A stretch of DNA of 64,000 bases from Paenibacillus sp. Soil750 (GCF_001428045.1 NZ_LMSD01000041.1:3847-67846); one strand, 5' to 3'; shown: positions 34,293-43,218, counted from the stretch's first letter. Program-made: numbers and translations. Notes: generated by a model from the letters alone, not told the origin.

Positions 34293-35432
34293 TTAACGGG
34301 ACGCCTCTTGCGCCGCTAGGCTCATTTCCACGCACATAAGGATAAATGCGCCAGCGCCGTGCAAATCGTTCTCACTTGTAGGACGCGCGATGTAGTGGGC
34401 GTAGTCTCCGATTCCTGTACCGATACAGATCTGGCCAATGATCACATGACCGTTCTCATCAAACTTCAGCGTATCAATAACCCCTTGATAGCCCTTCCAC
34501 GCATAGGTCAAATATGTAGGATCCAAATAACCGAATCGCACGGCTTTGGCAATAGCATGCACATACAAAGCGGTGCAGGAGTTTTCCAGCCAATTATCCG
34601 CCATGTCACCTTTATCCACAACTTGATACCATAAACCTGTGGCAGCATCTTGGAATGGGATCAAGGCCATGAGCAAATCTTGCAGAATGCTCGTTAATTC
34701 AGCTTTATCTTTGTGGTCCGCAGGAAGGTACTCGAACATTTCCAGCAAAGCAACAGGATACCAGCCGATCGCCCGTCCCCAGAATTCTGGTGCTAAGCCT
34801 GTTACAGGATCAGCCCAAGCAGCAGCTTTAGTTTCATCCCATCCATGATACAGCAGGCCGGTGTTAGGGTCCTTGGTATGCTTTTCCATGAGAATAGCTT
34901 GATAGGTCATCATGTCAAAATACGCGGCTTCGTCGAAGGTTTTACCGAACTGCGTAGCAATCGGTCCCGCCATGTATAAACCGTCTAGCCACATTTGATT
35001 CGGATAACGCTCCTTATGCCAGAAACCGCCGGATGGATTGGTTTTCCATGCTTTTAAAAGGGGAACCAGTGTATATAAAGCTTTCTTATATCGTTCATCG
35101 CCAGTTTTCTCATACAGATTAAAGAGCAGCACGCCAGGCTGAATATCATCCAGCTCTTCCGGATTGTAATTCTTGATGCTGCCGTCAGCGAGGATCTGGC
35201 TGTCCACCCATCGTTTGATATACGTGTAGTATTTATCGTCGTTCGTTTCCCGCCAGCACTTCTCCATACCGGAAAGAAAGACGCCTTGATGATAGTGGAA
35301 ACGGTCCGGAGGAAGCTGTTCGGGTTCAAATTTGGCCATTAACGCTTCGCACGCTTTCTCCGCCCATTGGATGGGAGTCAGTACTTCTTGTGTGGTGTTA
35401 TTGATTTGGATGTTGTTTTCGGAAGTTTGCAT
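34293..35432 (-). CDS. GH105 unsaturated rhamnogalacturonyl hydrolase
   Basis: A cytoplasmic enzyme of 379 residues that removes the unsaturated uronic acid left by pectin lyases. The alpha/alpha barrel carries family motifs: FHYHQGVFLSGMEK, DDIQPGVLLFNLYE, MWLDGLYMAGP with its Asp, the EFWGRAIGWYPVALLEM segment and WLENSCTALYVHAIAKA. There is no signal peptide, so the substrate is imported. It resembles YteR/YesR of Bacillus. A divergent AraC regulator lies 150 bases away. Confidence 0.94.
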   Translation of the reverse strand: MQTSENNIQINNTTQEVLTPIQWAEKACEALMAKFEPEQLPPDRFHYHQGVFLSGMEKCWRETNDDKYYTYIKRWVDSQILADGSIKNYNPEELDDIQPGVLLFNLYEKTGDERYKKALYTLVPLLKAWKTNPSGGFWHKERYPNQMWLDGLYMAGPIATQFGKTFDEAAYFDMMTYQAILMEKHTKDPNTGLLYHGWDETKAAAWADPVTGLAPEFWGRAIGWYPVALLEMFEYLPADHKDKAELTSILQDLLMALIPFQDAATGLWYQVVDKGDMADNWLENSCTALYVHAIAKAVRFGYLDPTYLTYAWKGYQGVIDTLKFDENGHVIIGQICIGTGIGDYAHYIARPTSENDLHGAGAFILMCVEMSLAAQEASR

Positions 35433-35582
35433 CTTCGTTTATTCCTCCTTCAATCTACTAAGCTTATCTTAGCAGAGGAAAATGTACATTTTTTGCGGAA
35501 ATACGTAATTTCTTCTTATATCTTGCAGGATATGAGGAGAGGCGTATAATAAATGGCAAACGGAGTGAAAGGTGAGTAGAAC

Positions 35583-36419
35583 ATGGAAGATTTTCAATTC
35601 GATAACGGAAAAGGTTCCTTCTCCGTATCTTATCGCAAAGCGTTAAGTCACAATATGCCGGTTAACCATTTTCACAGTACCTACGAAATCTTCTATTTGA
35701 TGTCCGGCAAACGGACGTTTTTTATAAAGGACAGGACGATGATCATCGAAGAAGGGGATGTCGTCATCATCTCCCCGAATATCCTTCATCGGACCACCAA
35801 TACGGAAATGCCGAAGCATGAGCGGCTCATTGTGAATATTCATGAGAGCCAGATGTCCTCGATGAATGATGCCTACCGGGACATCTTTCAGCCCCTTTTT
35901 GAGCATGCCTACTTAATCATAAAATGTCCGCTGCAAGACAAGCTTGCTATCGAGTCGGTTGCTCAAAGCATCATGCAGGAGATGCAGGAAAAGAGGCCTG
36001 GCTTCGAGATGTTTGCGCAGACGTTGGTGTTGCAGCTACTCATTATTTGCTGTCGTCATGTTAAGCAGAACGCGATAGAGCCATTGGATACACCAAGCCC
36101 TATGTATGAAAGAATCTTAGAGGTTGTTCGTTATATGAACACCCATTACATGCAGGATCTGCCGCTGCATCTGTTGGCGGAGAAATTTTATGTAAGTCCC
36201 TATTATCTAAGCCGATTTTTCAAAGAAGCGACGGGGTTTACGTTCGTGGAATATTTGAATAGTGTCAGGATTAAGGAAGCGAAAAAGCTCCTGGAGCAAA
36301 CATCGCTAAAGGTGAGTCTGATTGCCAGAAAGGTTGGCTTCGGCAGTGTGACGCATTTTGGCAGAGTGTTCAAATTGGTGACGGGACATGCCCCGTTGTA
36401 TTATAGGAAGGACAAATAG
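35583..36419 (+). CDS. AraC family regulator with cupin domain
   Basis: A 278-residue regulator, with an N-terminal cupin (NHFHSTYEIFYLMSGKRTFFIKDRTMIIEEGDVVIISP) and a C-terminal double HTH (LPLHLLAEKFYVSPYYLSRFFKEATG; VSLIARKVGFGSVTHFGRVFKLVTG). By divergent position it probably controls the GH105 gene in response to an imported pectin fragment. Confidence 0.9.
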   Translation: MEDFQFDNGKGSFSVSYRKALSHNMPVNHFHSTYEIFYLMSGKRTFFIKDRTMIIEEGDVVIISPNILHRTTNTEMPKHERLIVNIHESQMSSMNDAYRDIFQPLFEHAYLIIKCPLQDKLAIESVAQSIMQEMQEKRPGFEMFAQTLVLQLLIICCRHVKQNAIEPLDTPSPMYERILEVVRYMNTHYMQDLPLHLLAEKFYVSPYYLSRFFKEATGFTFVEYLNSVRIKEAKKLLEQTSLKVSLIARKVGFGSVTHFGRVFKLVTGHAPLYYRKDK

Positions 36420-36431
36420 GAAATGATCAGT

Positions 36432-36467
36432 GATAAGAGGAAGGGGCTAAGCCCGCCTCTTATTTTT
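36432..36467. terminator. Bidirectional terminator
   Basis: GATAAGAGG and CCTCTTATT with an inner GGGCTAAGCCC hairpin, then a T-run. It lies between convergent genes and overlaps the stop codon of the acyltransferase gene. Confidence 0.85.
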
Positions 36468-38538
36468 TTGGATCTAACTTACTCATAGCATTAACAGCAT
36501 CTAGAATAAGTTTGGAGTAAGCTTCAGCTCCTTTAACTGTTAAGTGGACACCATCACTGACAAACCAATCTGGCTTATTTGCACTAAAGGAATACCAGTC
36601 GACGAGTTTAACATTCGCATGCCCTCTACTTACACTTGTCAAAGTACCATTTACTACATACTCCCATTTTTTGGGCACACGTGTATTGATGAGAATAATT
36701 TTGTGGTTTTCTCCAATCATCTCGATCAGAATATCAAGCTGTTCTGATGTGAAAGGTCCATTCGTACCGAGGTGAATGATGACAATCCGACCTAACGTGT
36801 TATCGGCTTTGAATTGCTTGATCATGTCAGGAGCTTGCGACAGTTGCCGACTGACTTTCCCGTCTACGGTAATCCCTGGAATCATTTTCTCTAAAACCGG
36901 AGCAGCGCCCAGCATGACGGAATCCCCGATAGCTGTAACGCTTTGGGTTAACAGAACAGGGTTATTAGCGCCAGAAGCGTTCACCGGGGCAGAGCTTGTC
37001 GATGCAATTGAATTCTCAGCTTTAGGCGATACCGTTGGGGCAGGGCTGGTGAGTATAGCTGGATTCTCAGCTTTAGGTACTGTCGGGACGGGGCTTGTCC
37101 GTGCAGTTGAATTCTCAGCTTTAGGTGATGCTGTCGGTGCAGGGCTTGTCGTAGCAAGCGAATTTTTACCTATAGGTGTAGATGTCGGGACAGGGCTTGT
37201 CAAACCTGGCAATTGATTAACGTCAGGAGTTGTAGTCAGGACATCACTCGTTAATTCGGGTGATTGACCCGCAGGCGAGGCAGTCCCAGCTAATCTCGTC
37301 AAACTTTGTGAAGAGAATATGCTCAAATTCATAATGTTGGAAACGCAGATCAGCATAAGTATGACAAGCGGTACGGTTCTAACTAAGAACTTAAATGGAT
37401 GTTGCTTTGTCATCCCATTCAACTGAAGTTTGACGATTTTGGACCAAATGCTCCAATCACCAGTTCGAAAAGGGGTTTCAATAAAGGAGTAGGACCAAGC
37501 AGCTAATCCGATACTGAGCGCGAGCTGAATCATTAGGAGAAAGTAGCTGGTATCCGTAGTAGGACTAGTCGGATTCGTTATGACGATCACAGGATAATGC
37601 CAAAGGTAAATGGAGTAAGACCGTTTACCGATCCAACGTAGAGCCTTCCAACCGAGAATTTTGCTAACCAAGCTAGATGGGCTTGCTGCCGCTGCAATAA
37701 CGAAAGACGATACCAAGGAAAGGATGAGCATACCACCTGTGTACAGCGATGGATCGTATTCTCCGGTTCGCATAAACATGTAGATGACAACCAATAGTCC
37801 AATCACACCCGTCATATCTATCCAGAAACGATGTTTGCGTAAGTTAGGGTCAACAAGTTTACTACTTGGCCATATAAAAGCAAGGGATGCACCGATCAAG
37901 AGTCCGAACGCCCTTGTGTCCGTTCCGTAATATACCCGGCTGGGGTCCGTGCCAGGTTCATATAAAAGCACCATCGCGACGAAAGAAAGGATGGCTCCAG
38001 CGAGTGTAAGTAAAACAAACTTACCGCGTGTTGGGTTAAAGAAACGACTCAAGCCAATGACAAGCAGCGGCCATATCAAATAAAATTGCTCTTCAATGGC
38101 AAGCGACCAAAGATGCCCTAGAGGCGAAGGAGGTCCGAAGCTCTCGAAGTAAGAGATGTGGTGAAAAATATTGTACCAGTTGCTTGTATATGTTAAAGCC
38201 GACCAAATATCCCCCTGTATGGAAAATAACCTCGGGATATTCGTAACTGCTAGATAGACGGCAATAGCAATTATCATAGTCACCATTGCAGGAAGCAATC
38301 TGCGGATGCGACGAATCCAAAACCTTTTTAGATCTATACGTTGTTTATTCTTGCGCTCTTCAATCAGCATATCCGTAATCAGGTAACCGGAGAGTACAAA
38401 AAATACACTTACTCCTAAGAATCCCCCTGAGGCCCATCCCCAGTTGAGATGATAGCTAATTACAGCAAGAACCGCGAGCGCCCTGATCCCATCCAATCCA
38501 GGCATATAAAGCCGATGATTTTTTTTGATTTCCTTCAT
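36460..38538 (-). CDS. OatA-like acyltransferase with extracellular SGNH domain
   Basis: A membrane O-acyltransferase of 692 residues, probably acetylating peptidoglycan or another surface glycan. The N-terminal acyltransferase-3 domain has about ten helices with the catalytic His region (GLDGIRALAVLAVISYHLNW). A Pro/Thr/Ser-rich linker (about residues 430-515) leads to an SGNH esterase-like domain with the Ser in AIGDSVMLGA and the Asp-x-x-His DGVHLT. This is the OatA architecture of Gram-positive bacteria, in which acetyl groups pass outward and are placed on MurNAc. The substrate here is not proven. Confidence 0.9.
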   Translation of the reverse strand: MKEIKKNHRLYMPGLDGIRALAVLAVISYHLNWGWASGGFLGVSVFFVLSGYLITDMLIEERKNKQRIDLKRFWIRRIRRLLPAMVTMIIAIAVYLAVTNIPRLFSIQGDIWSALTYTSNWYNIFHHISYFESFGPPSPLGHLWSLAIEEQFYLIWPLLVIGLSRFFNPTRGKFVLLTLAGAILSFVAMVLLYEPGTDPSRVYYGTDTRAFGLLIGASLAFIWPSSKLVDPNLRKHRFWIDMTGVIGLLVVIYMFMRTGEYDPSLYTGGMLILSLVSSFVIAAAASPSSLVSKILGWKALRWIGKRSYSIYLWHYPVIVITNPTSPTTDTSYFLLMIQLALSIGLAAWSYSFIETPFRTGDWSIWSKIVKLQLNGMTKQHPFKFLVRTVPLVILMLICVSNIMNLSIFSSQSLTRLAGTASPAGQSPELTSDVLTTTPDVNQLPGLTSPVPTSTPIGKNSLATTSPAPTASPKAENSTARTSPVPTVPKAENPAILTSPAPTVSPKAENSIASTSSAPVNASGANNPVLLTQSVTAIGDSVMLGAAPVLEKMIPGITVDGKVSRQLSQAPDMIKQFKADNTLGRIVIIHLGTNGPFTSEQLDILIEMIGENHKIILINTRVPKKWEYVVNGTLTSVSRGHANVKLVDWYSFSANKPDWFVSDGVHLTVKGAEAYSKLILDAVNAMSKLDPKK
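37005..37205. repeat. Tandem repeats encoding the acyltransferase linker
   Basis: Four degenerate units of about 50-60 bases encode variants of SPAPTxSPKAENS on the minus strand (for example GAATTCTCAGCTTTAGG recurs three times on the plus strand). They make a flexible spacer between membrane and SGNH domains. Such repeats can change in number between strains. Confidence 0.7.
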
Positions 38539-38707
38539 GTTGTTAAATCCCCCAATGTGTCAATTCCTGAAAACAATACTTCTTAGACTGTGTTCTACTT
38601 CTAGCAGTTCAAAAAGAAATAAAGTTTTTTTCTTTTAGTTGGATTTGGATGATCTAGACATGAAATCGATGATATAAGTGATAATCGGATCGTGGACAAT
38701 CCCAGAA

Positions 38708-38833
38708 ATGAAATCACTGATGGCATCAATTGGTGGACAAATTGCCAATATCTCCGAAGAGGCGCTCGACGAATGTTTCCGTCAATTTTATGGACTACTA
38801 CATCATGACTATACGACGGGAGTAGTTAAGTGA
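38708..38833 (+). pseudogene. 41-codon orphan frame, possible gene remnant
   Basis: A short frame (MKSLMASIGGQIANISEEAL ... ending DYTTGVVK) lies in the 590-base gap 38539-39126. It has no ribosome-binding site. Its amphipathic helix pattern looks like the end of a folded protein. I do not recognise it. It may be a remnant of a deleted gene or chance. Apart from the terminator at 38927, the rest of the gap shows nothing. Confidence 0.25.
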
Positions 38834-38926
38834 GCGAAGGTTTGCGCAGCATGAAAGACATCCCCCATGAAAGTGGAAAAAGGAACCCTATACGTTCAAC
38901 TTGGCATGTAATATTTGCAGATAAAA

Positions 38927-38985
38927 AAAGAGAAGAGACCAACCTCAAGTAGTGACAATCTACTTAGGGTTGGCCTCTTCTCTTT
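38927..38985 (+). terminator. Long strong terminator-like hairpin
   Basis: AAAGAGAAGAGACCAACC ... pairs with GGTTGGCCTCTTCTCTTT; the stem is about 25 bp with few mismatches around the loop TGACAAT. It stands apart from intact genes, which supports loss of a gene upstream. Confidence 0.75.
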
Positions 38986-39126
38986 GGAACATCAAGAATA
39001 CTGTTGTTCACCACACTAAACTAACACTCTCACAAACAATTTCTAATAGTAATCTAATAGTCTTCATTTACTATACAGATATAGGCAAAGTAAAACATCC
39101 TTATAACTAGAACGGAGATGGATACG

Positions 39127-39306
39127 ATGGAATCCAAACTTCAGCAGAAAATTGACAGCCTGCGATTCGAAATGATCAATCAAGCAGCGATCAATGGTAG
39201 CCTAACACATGAGAAAGTCGTATCCGTTAGTCAGTTGTTAGATAGATACATTGTGCTATACCAGAAGCTTATCCTCAAAAAGGCAAAATTAAAATTAATT
39301 AGTTAA
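39127..39306 (+). CDS. Spo0E-like aspartyl-phosphate phosphatase
   Basis: A 59-residue two-helix protein. Spo0E-type proteins remove phosphate from Spo0A~P and so delay sporulation. The family core is recognisable: LQQKIDSLRFEMINQA in helix 1 and VSVSQLLDRYIVLYQKL in helix 2, including the SQxLD motif essential for phosphatase action. ATG 39127 is chosen as it lies ten bases after GGAG; an ATG three codons upstream abuts that site. Confidence 0.88.
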   Translation: MESKLQQKIDSLRFEMINQAAINGSLTHEKVVSVSQLLDRYIVLYQKLILKKAKLKLIS

Positions 39307-39328
39307 CTATGGCATTCATAACGATTAG

Positions 39329-39607
39329 CTACTCATTTTGTGGATCTGGAGCGGGTTGTTCTTCGGCTACAGCGACTTCATCATTCGCTTCTTCATTCAC
39401 TTCATTCGTCTCTTCACTTACTTCTACCTCAGAGCTGCCGCTTTCTGTCTCACTTGGAGCTACATGCTCACCCGCAAGTTGTTGAAGCGCTTCTAATCTG
39501 CTGCTCAAGCTCTTAATTCTTTCATCAGCTTGGTTGCTAGCACCAGATAGTTGCTGTGCATGGCGGAGCAAGGATTGTACTCTTTTAATTTCGGCTGTAT
39601 GTGCCAT
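39329..39607 (-). CDS. Small acidic protein with coiled coil
   Basis: A 92-residue soluble protein. The first half is a predicted coiled coil (IKRVQSLLRHAQQLSGA ... IKSLSSRLEALQQLAG). The second half is a strongly acidic, probably unstructured tail rich in Glu, Val and Asn. GGGGAGG lies ten bases before the ATG. I do not recognise a named family. It is convergent with the Spo0E-like gene. Confidence 0.6.
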   Translation of the reverse strand: MAHTAEIKRVQSLLRHAQQLSGASNQADERIKSLSSRLEALQQLAGEHVAPSETESGSSEVEVSEETNEVNEEANDEVAVAEEQPAPDPQNE

Positions 39608-39808
39608 CGTTATGTTGCCTCCCCATAGTCTCGTTCATTTTATCAAACACCAAGGAAAACTATCATCCAAAGAAAAGTGTATACTTTTCTATCTTGTACT
39701 ACAAGAGAAATTAGCATGGCTACCCATGGTATCAATGAGCGAGGATTGAAGAACACTTTTTCTGTCCAAAATAGGAGTAAAACTCTTTCAGACAGATGAG
39801 TGGTGACT

Positions 39809-40651
39809 ATGAAGGACTTAACATTTAAAGCTTTAGCCATAACGAATGAAATCGATTTGAACAAAATTGCCACCTATTGCGGGATTCCCAAAAAATTTAC
39901 GTGGGAACAGCCTTTAAGTTTAAGAGGTGACATTCTTTCTAAGATTCTCCATAAAGATATAGCTGGCTTACAACAAGTGTTTGTGTTTTCTTTCGGAAGC
40001 GTTGTCTTTGTTAATCACCTAGACAAGGGAGAAATAGCTAGCTTCTTGAAGTTTATTCAGACAATTGAACCAGATATCGATCTTCAACATTCAGAGAAAT
40101 ACACGGAAAACTACAGGCTCCACACTGAGCAAATCGCTAACATGGAATTGACTGACAAGTATGTCGTAGTCGCTGAATTTGAGTCCTATTACCCGGAGTT
40201 AATCTCGACAGTCCTTGCAAAATCAGTTGCACTTGAAAAGATTGAGGAACAGCTTGGGAAAATTCATGATAGTCTCGAAATAATGATCGATAGACTTGAA
40301 AAAGGGAAGCTTCGTGTAGGCAACAAAGAATTGGCAAGAACGACAGCTCAAATTGTTCGTCATGAATATAACACCCTTGCGTATATCATGATATTGGATA
40401 AACCTGATTTGACTTGGTCAAACAGCTCTGCGGGCCATTTTTACGATGAGATGATCGAATTTTTTGAATTGAGTGATCGGTTCAAAATTCTTAAAAGCAA
40501 AACGGATATTTTGTATCACATTTTGGAAGGTTTTTCAAACATTAGTCACTCCATCCGAGGCCTGTTCGTTGAATGGATTGTTGTGATTCTCATTGTTATT
40601 GAAGTGGTATTAACGATATTGCAAATCTTAGGTTGGATTCCCTCACATTAA
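39809..40651 (+). CDS. RMD1/YagE family (DUF155) protein
   Basis: A protein of about 280 residues in the family of yeast Rmd1/Sif2. Features are an N-terminal alpha/beta domain (KALAITNEIDLNKIATYCGIPKK ... VFVFSFGSVVFVNH), the central helical region (VVAEFESYYPELISTVLAKSVALEKIEEQLGKIHD) and a single C-terminal membrane helix (WIVVILIVIEVVLTILQILGW). Bacterial members are uncharacterised; the yeast and human relatives are mitochondrial membrane proteins linked to translation. The ribosome-binding site is weak, so the start is uncertain. Confidence 0.85.
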   Translation: MKDLTFKALAITNEIDLNKIATYCGIPKKFTWEQPLSLRGDILSKILHKDIAGLQQVFVFSFGSVVFVNHLDKGEIASFLKFIQTIEPDIDLQHSEKYTENYRLHTEQIANMELTDKYVVVAEFESYYPELISTVLAKSVALEKIEEQLGKIHDSLEIMIDRLEKGKLRVGNKELARTTAQIVRHEYNTLAYIMILDKPDLTWSNSSAGHFYDEMIEFFELSDRFKILKSKTDILYHILEGFSNISHSIRGLFVEWIVVILIVIEVVLTILQILGWIPSH

Positions 40652-40653
40652 CC

Positions 40654-40690
40654 CAAAGCGGCCCCTTCAATGAGGAGGTCGCTTTTTTGC
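40654..40690 (+). terminator. Rho-independent terminator
   Basis: AAAGCGGCC pairs with GGTCGCTTT, followed by T residues. Confidence 0.8.
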
Positions 40691-40753
40691 TTCTTCCTAT
40701 TTTTGTAACAATTCAATAGGAGAAAAGCTATGGTTTATATTATAATAAAAAAG

Positions 40754-40763
40754 ACCGTACGGT
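40754..40763. promoter_or_regulatory. Palindrome downstream of a -10 box, possible TetR operator
   Basis: ACCGTACGGT is a perfect palindrome eight bases after TATAAT (40741-40746), that is around the likely transcription start of the DUF2306 / DJ-1 operon. A TetR gene lies just beyond this operon, so it is the natural candidate to bind here. No identical site was found in front of the TetR gene. Confidence 0.45.
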
Positions 40764-40805
40764 TCGGTTTTTAATTAAAAGCTCCTCCATAGGAAGGATA
40801 AAGGT

Positions 40806-41450
40806 ATGTCCACTAGTAAAAAAGCTTACTTATTCATGTTATTAATAACAGTTGTATTTATCGTGTACGTCTTGTACGCCAACTTCGTTCATGATCCGCA
40901 AGCAACCGTATTTCTAGGCCATAAAGAAACGCTTAAACGAGTTTTACATACGGAAGTCTGGCTGAAAGTGATGAATGTACATGTCATTTTCGCATGTATG
41001 GCTATGCTATCGGGGGCAGCTAATTTCTCAACAGCTATCTTGAAAAAGTATCGTAAATTCCATCGAATGAACGGGTATTTCTACTTGATGTCCGTGGTCA
41101 TCGTTGACGTCACTTCCGGATATATGGCGCCATATGCGACAGGTGGGAAGGCTAGCAGCATGGGGTTTAACTTGATGAATATTGTGTGGCTGGTTATGAC
41201 CATCGTTGCCATCGTAAAGATCAAGAAAAAACAGGTCAATCGACATCGGAAGTGGATGACGAGGAGTTATGCTTTCGTGTTTACGAATCTCACGATTCAT
41301 ACCCTAACTGCGCTGCTCCACGATGGAGTCGGCCTTGCGTATACAACCAGCTACACGATAGCCGTGTACGGATCGATTATCTGTCTCATGCTGGCTGCTG
41401 AGATCGTTATTCGAACTGTTTTTAGAAAACCTAGCACGACAATGATCTGA
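40806..41450 (+). CDS. DUF2306 family membrane protein
   Basis: A 214-residue membrane protein with six or so helices. The His-bearing core KYRKFHRMNGYFYLMSVVIVDVTSGYMAPYATGG and the segment RHRKWMTRSYAFVFTNLTIH are typical of DUF2306, a family with possible haem- or quinone-related membrane function but none proven. A gap of 13 bases to the DJ-1-like gene indicates one operon. Confidence 0.82.
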   Translation: MSTSKKAYLFMLLITVVFIVYVLYANFVHDPQATVFLGHKETLKRVLHTEVWLKVMNVHVIFACMAMLSGAANFSTAILKKYRKFHRMNGYFYLMSVVIVDVTSGYMAPYATGGKASSMGFNLMNIVWLVMTIVAIVKIKKKQVNRHRKWMTRSYAFVFTNLTIHTLTALLHDGVGLAYTTSYTIAVYGSIICLMLAAEIVIRTVFRKPSTTMI

Positions 41451-41463
41451 AGGAGGGACTATT

Positions 41464-42480
41464 ATGCACGTTCAAGTCGTATTATTTGATGGATTCGATC
41501 TCATGGACGCGTTAGCTCCATACGAAGTTTTCGCTGCAGCGGCGATGTATGCGGGTGGAGCCATGACGGTGGAACTAGTGTCAGCAGAAGGGAAACGCTC
41601 GGTACCGAGCGGCATGAAAGGACCTGCGATCGAAGCGCAAGCCGCATTAGATCCGAGCCGCTCAGGTATTATTCTTGTTCCTGGAGGTTCAGGCAAGCCA
41701 GAGGGAGATTCCGAAGATGCCGTTCCTAGTATTCTGAGGTTGGCCATGGAGTCTGATTTAACATCGTTGATGAAACAAGCATTGGAGAATGAGCATATCA
41801 CGGTTGCGACAGTGTGCGGAGGTTCATTGGTGCTTGCCATGGGGGGCCTGTTGGAAGGGCGGAATGCGGTCACGAATCATTTGGGGATGTCTGCCTTAGG
41901 AGCCACGGGTGCAATTCCGATTGAAGCCAGAGTCGTTGAGGATCGACATCGGTTGGTAAGCGGGGGAGGTGTGACATCAGGACTTGATGTAGCCCTGTAC
42001 TTGGTGGAGCGTGAAGTAGGGCCCCAAATCGCATCTGCTGTAGAGAAATTATTTGAGTATGAACGGCGGGGGACGGTGTGGCGTGCACAAGGTATGGTAC
42101 CGATTAACTTCGCAGTGAGTTCAGATCCATCTAGCGAAGATCTGCTTATCCCTTTCGTTGCTGAGACTACCGCTGGAGATTCGATGATAGAAGGCACGTG
42201 GCAAATGATGATCGCAACGCCTATTGGTAAAATGTCCGTCATGCTGCATATTTCCATGAAGGACGGATCCATCTGGGGGACAGCAACACAAGGTGACGAG
42301 GTTGACGAACTCCTTAATCCTACCTGGGACGGTCGTCAAATGACATGGATGCAGAAGGTGAAGAAGCCGATGAGACTGAATTTGAAGTTCGAGGTAACGG
42401 TGCAAGGTGACGTTATGAGTGGAACTGCCAAAGCAGGGATGCTGCCGTCATCGAAGGTTACAGGCAGACGAGTGCACTGA
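41464..42480 (+). CDS. DJ-1/PfpI family protein fused to a C-terminal beta domain
   Basis: The first ~200 residues form a DJ-1/PfpI domain, with E21 in APYEVFAAA and the nucleophile-type C118 in TVCGGSLVLA. The last ~110 residues (from about GTWQMMIATPIGKMSVMLHI to the end) are a separate beta-rich domain with repeated strands (DGRQMTWMQKV, LNLKFEVTVQGD, MSGTAKAGML), a form often seen in lipid- or small-molecule-binding barrels. The fusion is unusual for the family. Function could be a glyoxalase/deglycase, an isonitrile hydratase or a sensor. GAAGGAGG precedes the ATG. Confidence 0.85.
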   Translation: MHVQVVLFDGFDLMDALAPYEVFAAAAMYAGGAMTVELVSAEGKRSVPSGMKGPAIEAQAALDPSRSGIILVPGGSGKPEGDSEDAVPSILRLAMESDLTSLMKQALENEHITVATVCGGSLVLAMGGLLEGRNAVTNHLGMSALGATGAIPIEARVVEDRHRLVSGGGVTSGLDVALYLVEREVGPQIASAVEKLFEYERRGTVWRAQGMVPINFAVSSDPSSEDLLIPFVAETTAGDSMIEGTWQMMIATPIGKMSVMLHISMKDGSIWGTATQGDEVDELLNPTWDGRQMTWMQKVKKPMRLNLKFEVTVQGDVMSGTAKAGMLPSSKVTGRRVH

Positions 42481-42488
42481 ACAAGCGC

Positions 42489-42536
42489 AGAGAAAAACGG
42501 CTGCTAATGAGCCTTGTAGGTCATGAGCAGCCGTTC
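42489..42536 (-). terminator. Terminator of the TetR gene, starting inside its coding end
   Basis: On the minus strand AACGGCTGCT pairs with AGCAGCCGTT, followed by TTTTCT. The 5' arm lies in the last codons of the TetR gene and the 3' arm covers the stop codon region. Confidence 0.75.
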
Positions 42537-43097
42537 AATATGTTGCATGGCATAAGCGACATGACGGTTGTCACGCGTTAACCTGCTGGCCATGATGGCA
42601 CCTTCAATGGTTGAAAAAATAAAAGAAGCCACAGATTCTAACTCTATTTCAGGTTGAAATTCCCCTGTACTCACCCCTTGAGCCAATAAGGATTGAATGA
42701 ATTCCAACATTTGCGTGTAAGCCCCTACAGCATGATCTCGAAGAACAGGAAATGAGTGGTCGCTTTCGACCGCTGTATTTAAGAAAGGGCATCCGCCTTG
42801 AATCGGAGGGTTATGGACGGTATCCCGGTACACATCGCACATGGCTAAAATTTTACCGATTGCCGTGTCCTGAAGTTCGATAGCCGCGGAGAAATGCTGC
42901 CATAAGACTTGTCCAGCGTATTGGAAAGCTTCAATCGCAATGTCGTCTTTGCTGGTGAAAGTGCGATAGATCGCTCCTTTAGTTAAGCCAGTCGCGTCCA
43001 TAATATCTTGCATCGTCGTGCCTGTGTACCCTTTATCATTAAATAGAACAGCCGACTTCTCAATGATGCGGAGTTTCGTTTGTTCACCTTTGCGCAT
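42504..43097 (-). CDS. TetR family transcriptional regulator
   Basis: A 197-residue repressor. The N-terminal HTH (SAVLFNDKGYTGTTMQDIMDATGLTKGAIYRTFTSKDDI) is typical. The C-terminal ligand domain resembles the YxaF/LmrA-like group with CPFLNTAVES. It is convergent with the DUF2306/DJ-1 operon and probably represses it, given the palindrome at that promoter. Confidence 0.92.
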   Translation of the reverse strand: MRKGEQTKLRIIEKSAVLFNDKGYTGTTMQDIMDATGLTKGAIYRTFTSKDDIAIEAFQYAGQVLWQHFSAAIELQDTAIGKILAMCDVYRDTVHNPPIQGGCPFLNTAVESDHSFPVLRDHAVGAYTQMLEFIQSLLAQGVSTGEFQPEIELESVASFIFSTIEGAIMASRLTRDNRHVAYAMQHIERLLMTYKAH

Positions 43098-43218
43098 GGG
43101 GATAATTCCTCTCTAACCAATCTGACCATTTTAGCTCAATTATAACACATCGCAACGCACCTGATTACCCTTTCACCGTTCCCACAGTGACACCCCCACA
43201 TTCTTCCAAAAAAACGGT

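Noticed and set aside
36776-37216. 146-codon frame antisense to the acyltransferase
   Set aside because: It is the opposite strand of the linker repeats, which makes a repetitive Gly/Val/Ala-rich translation.
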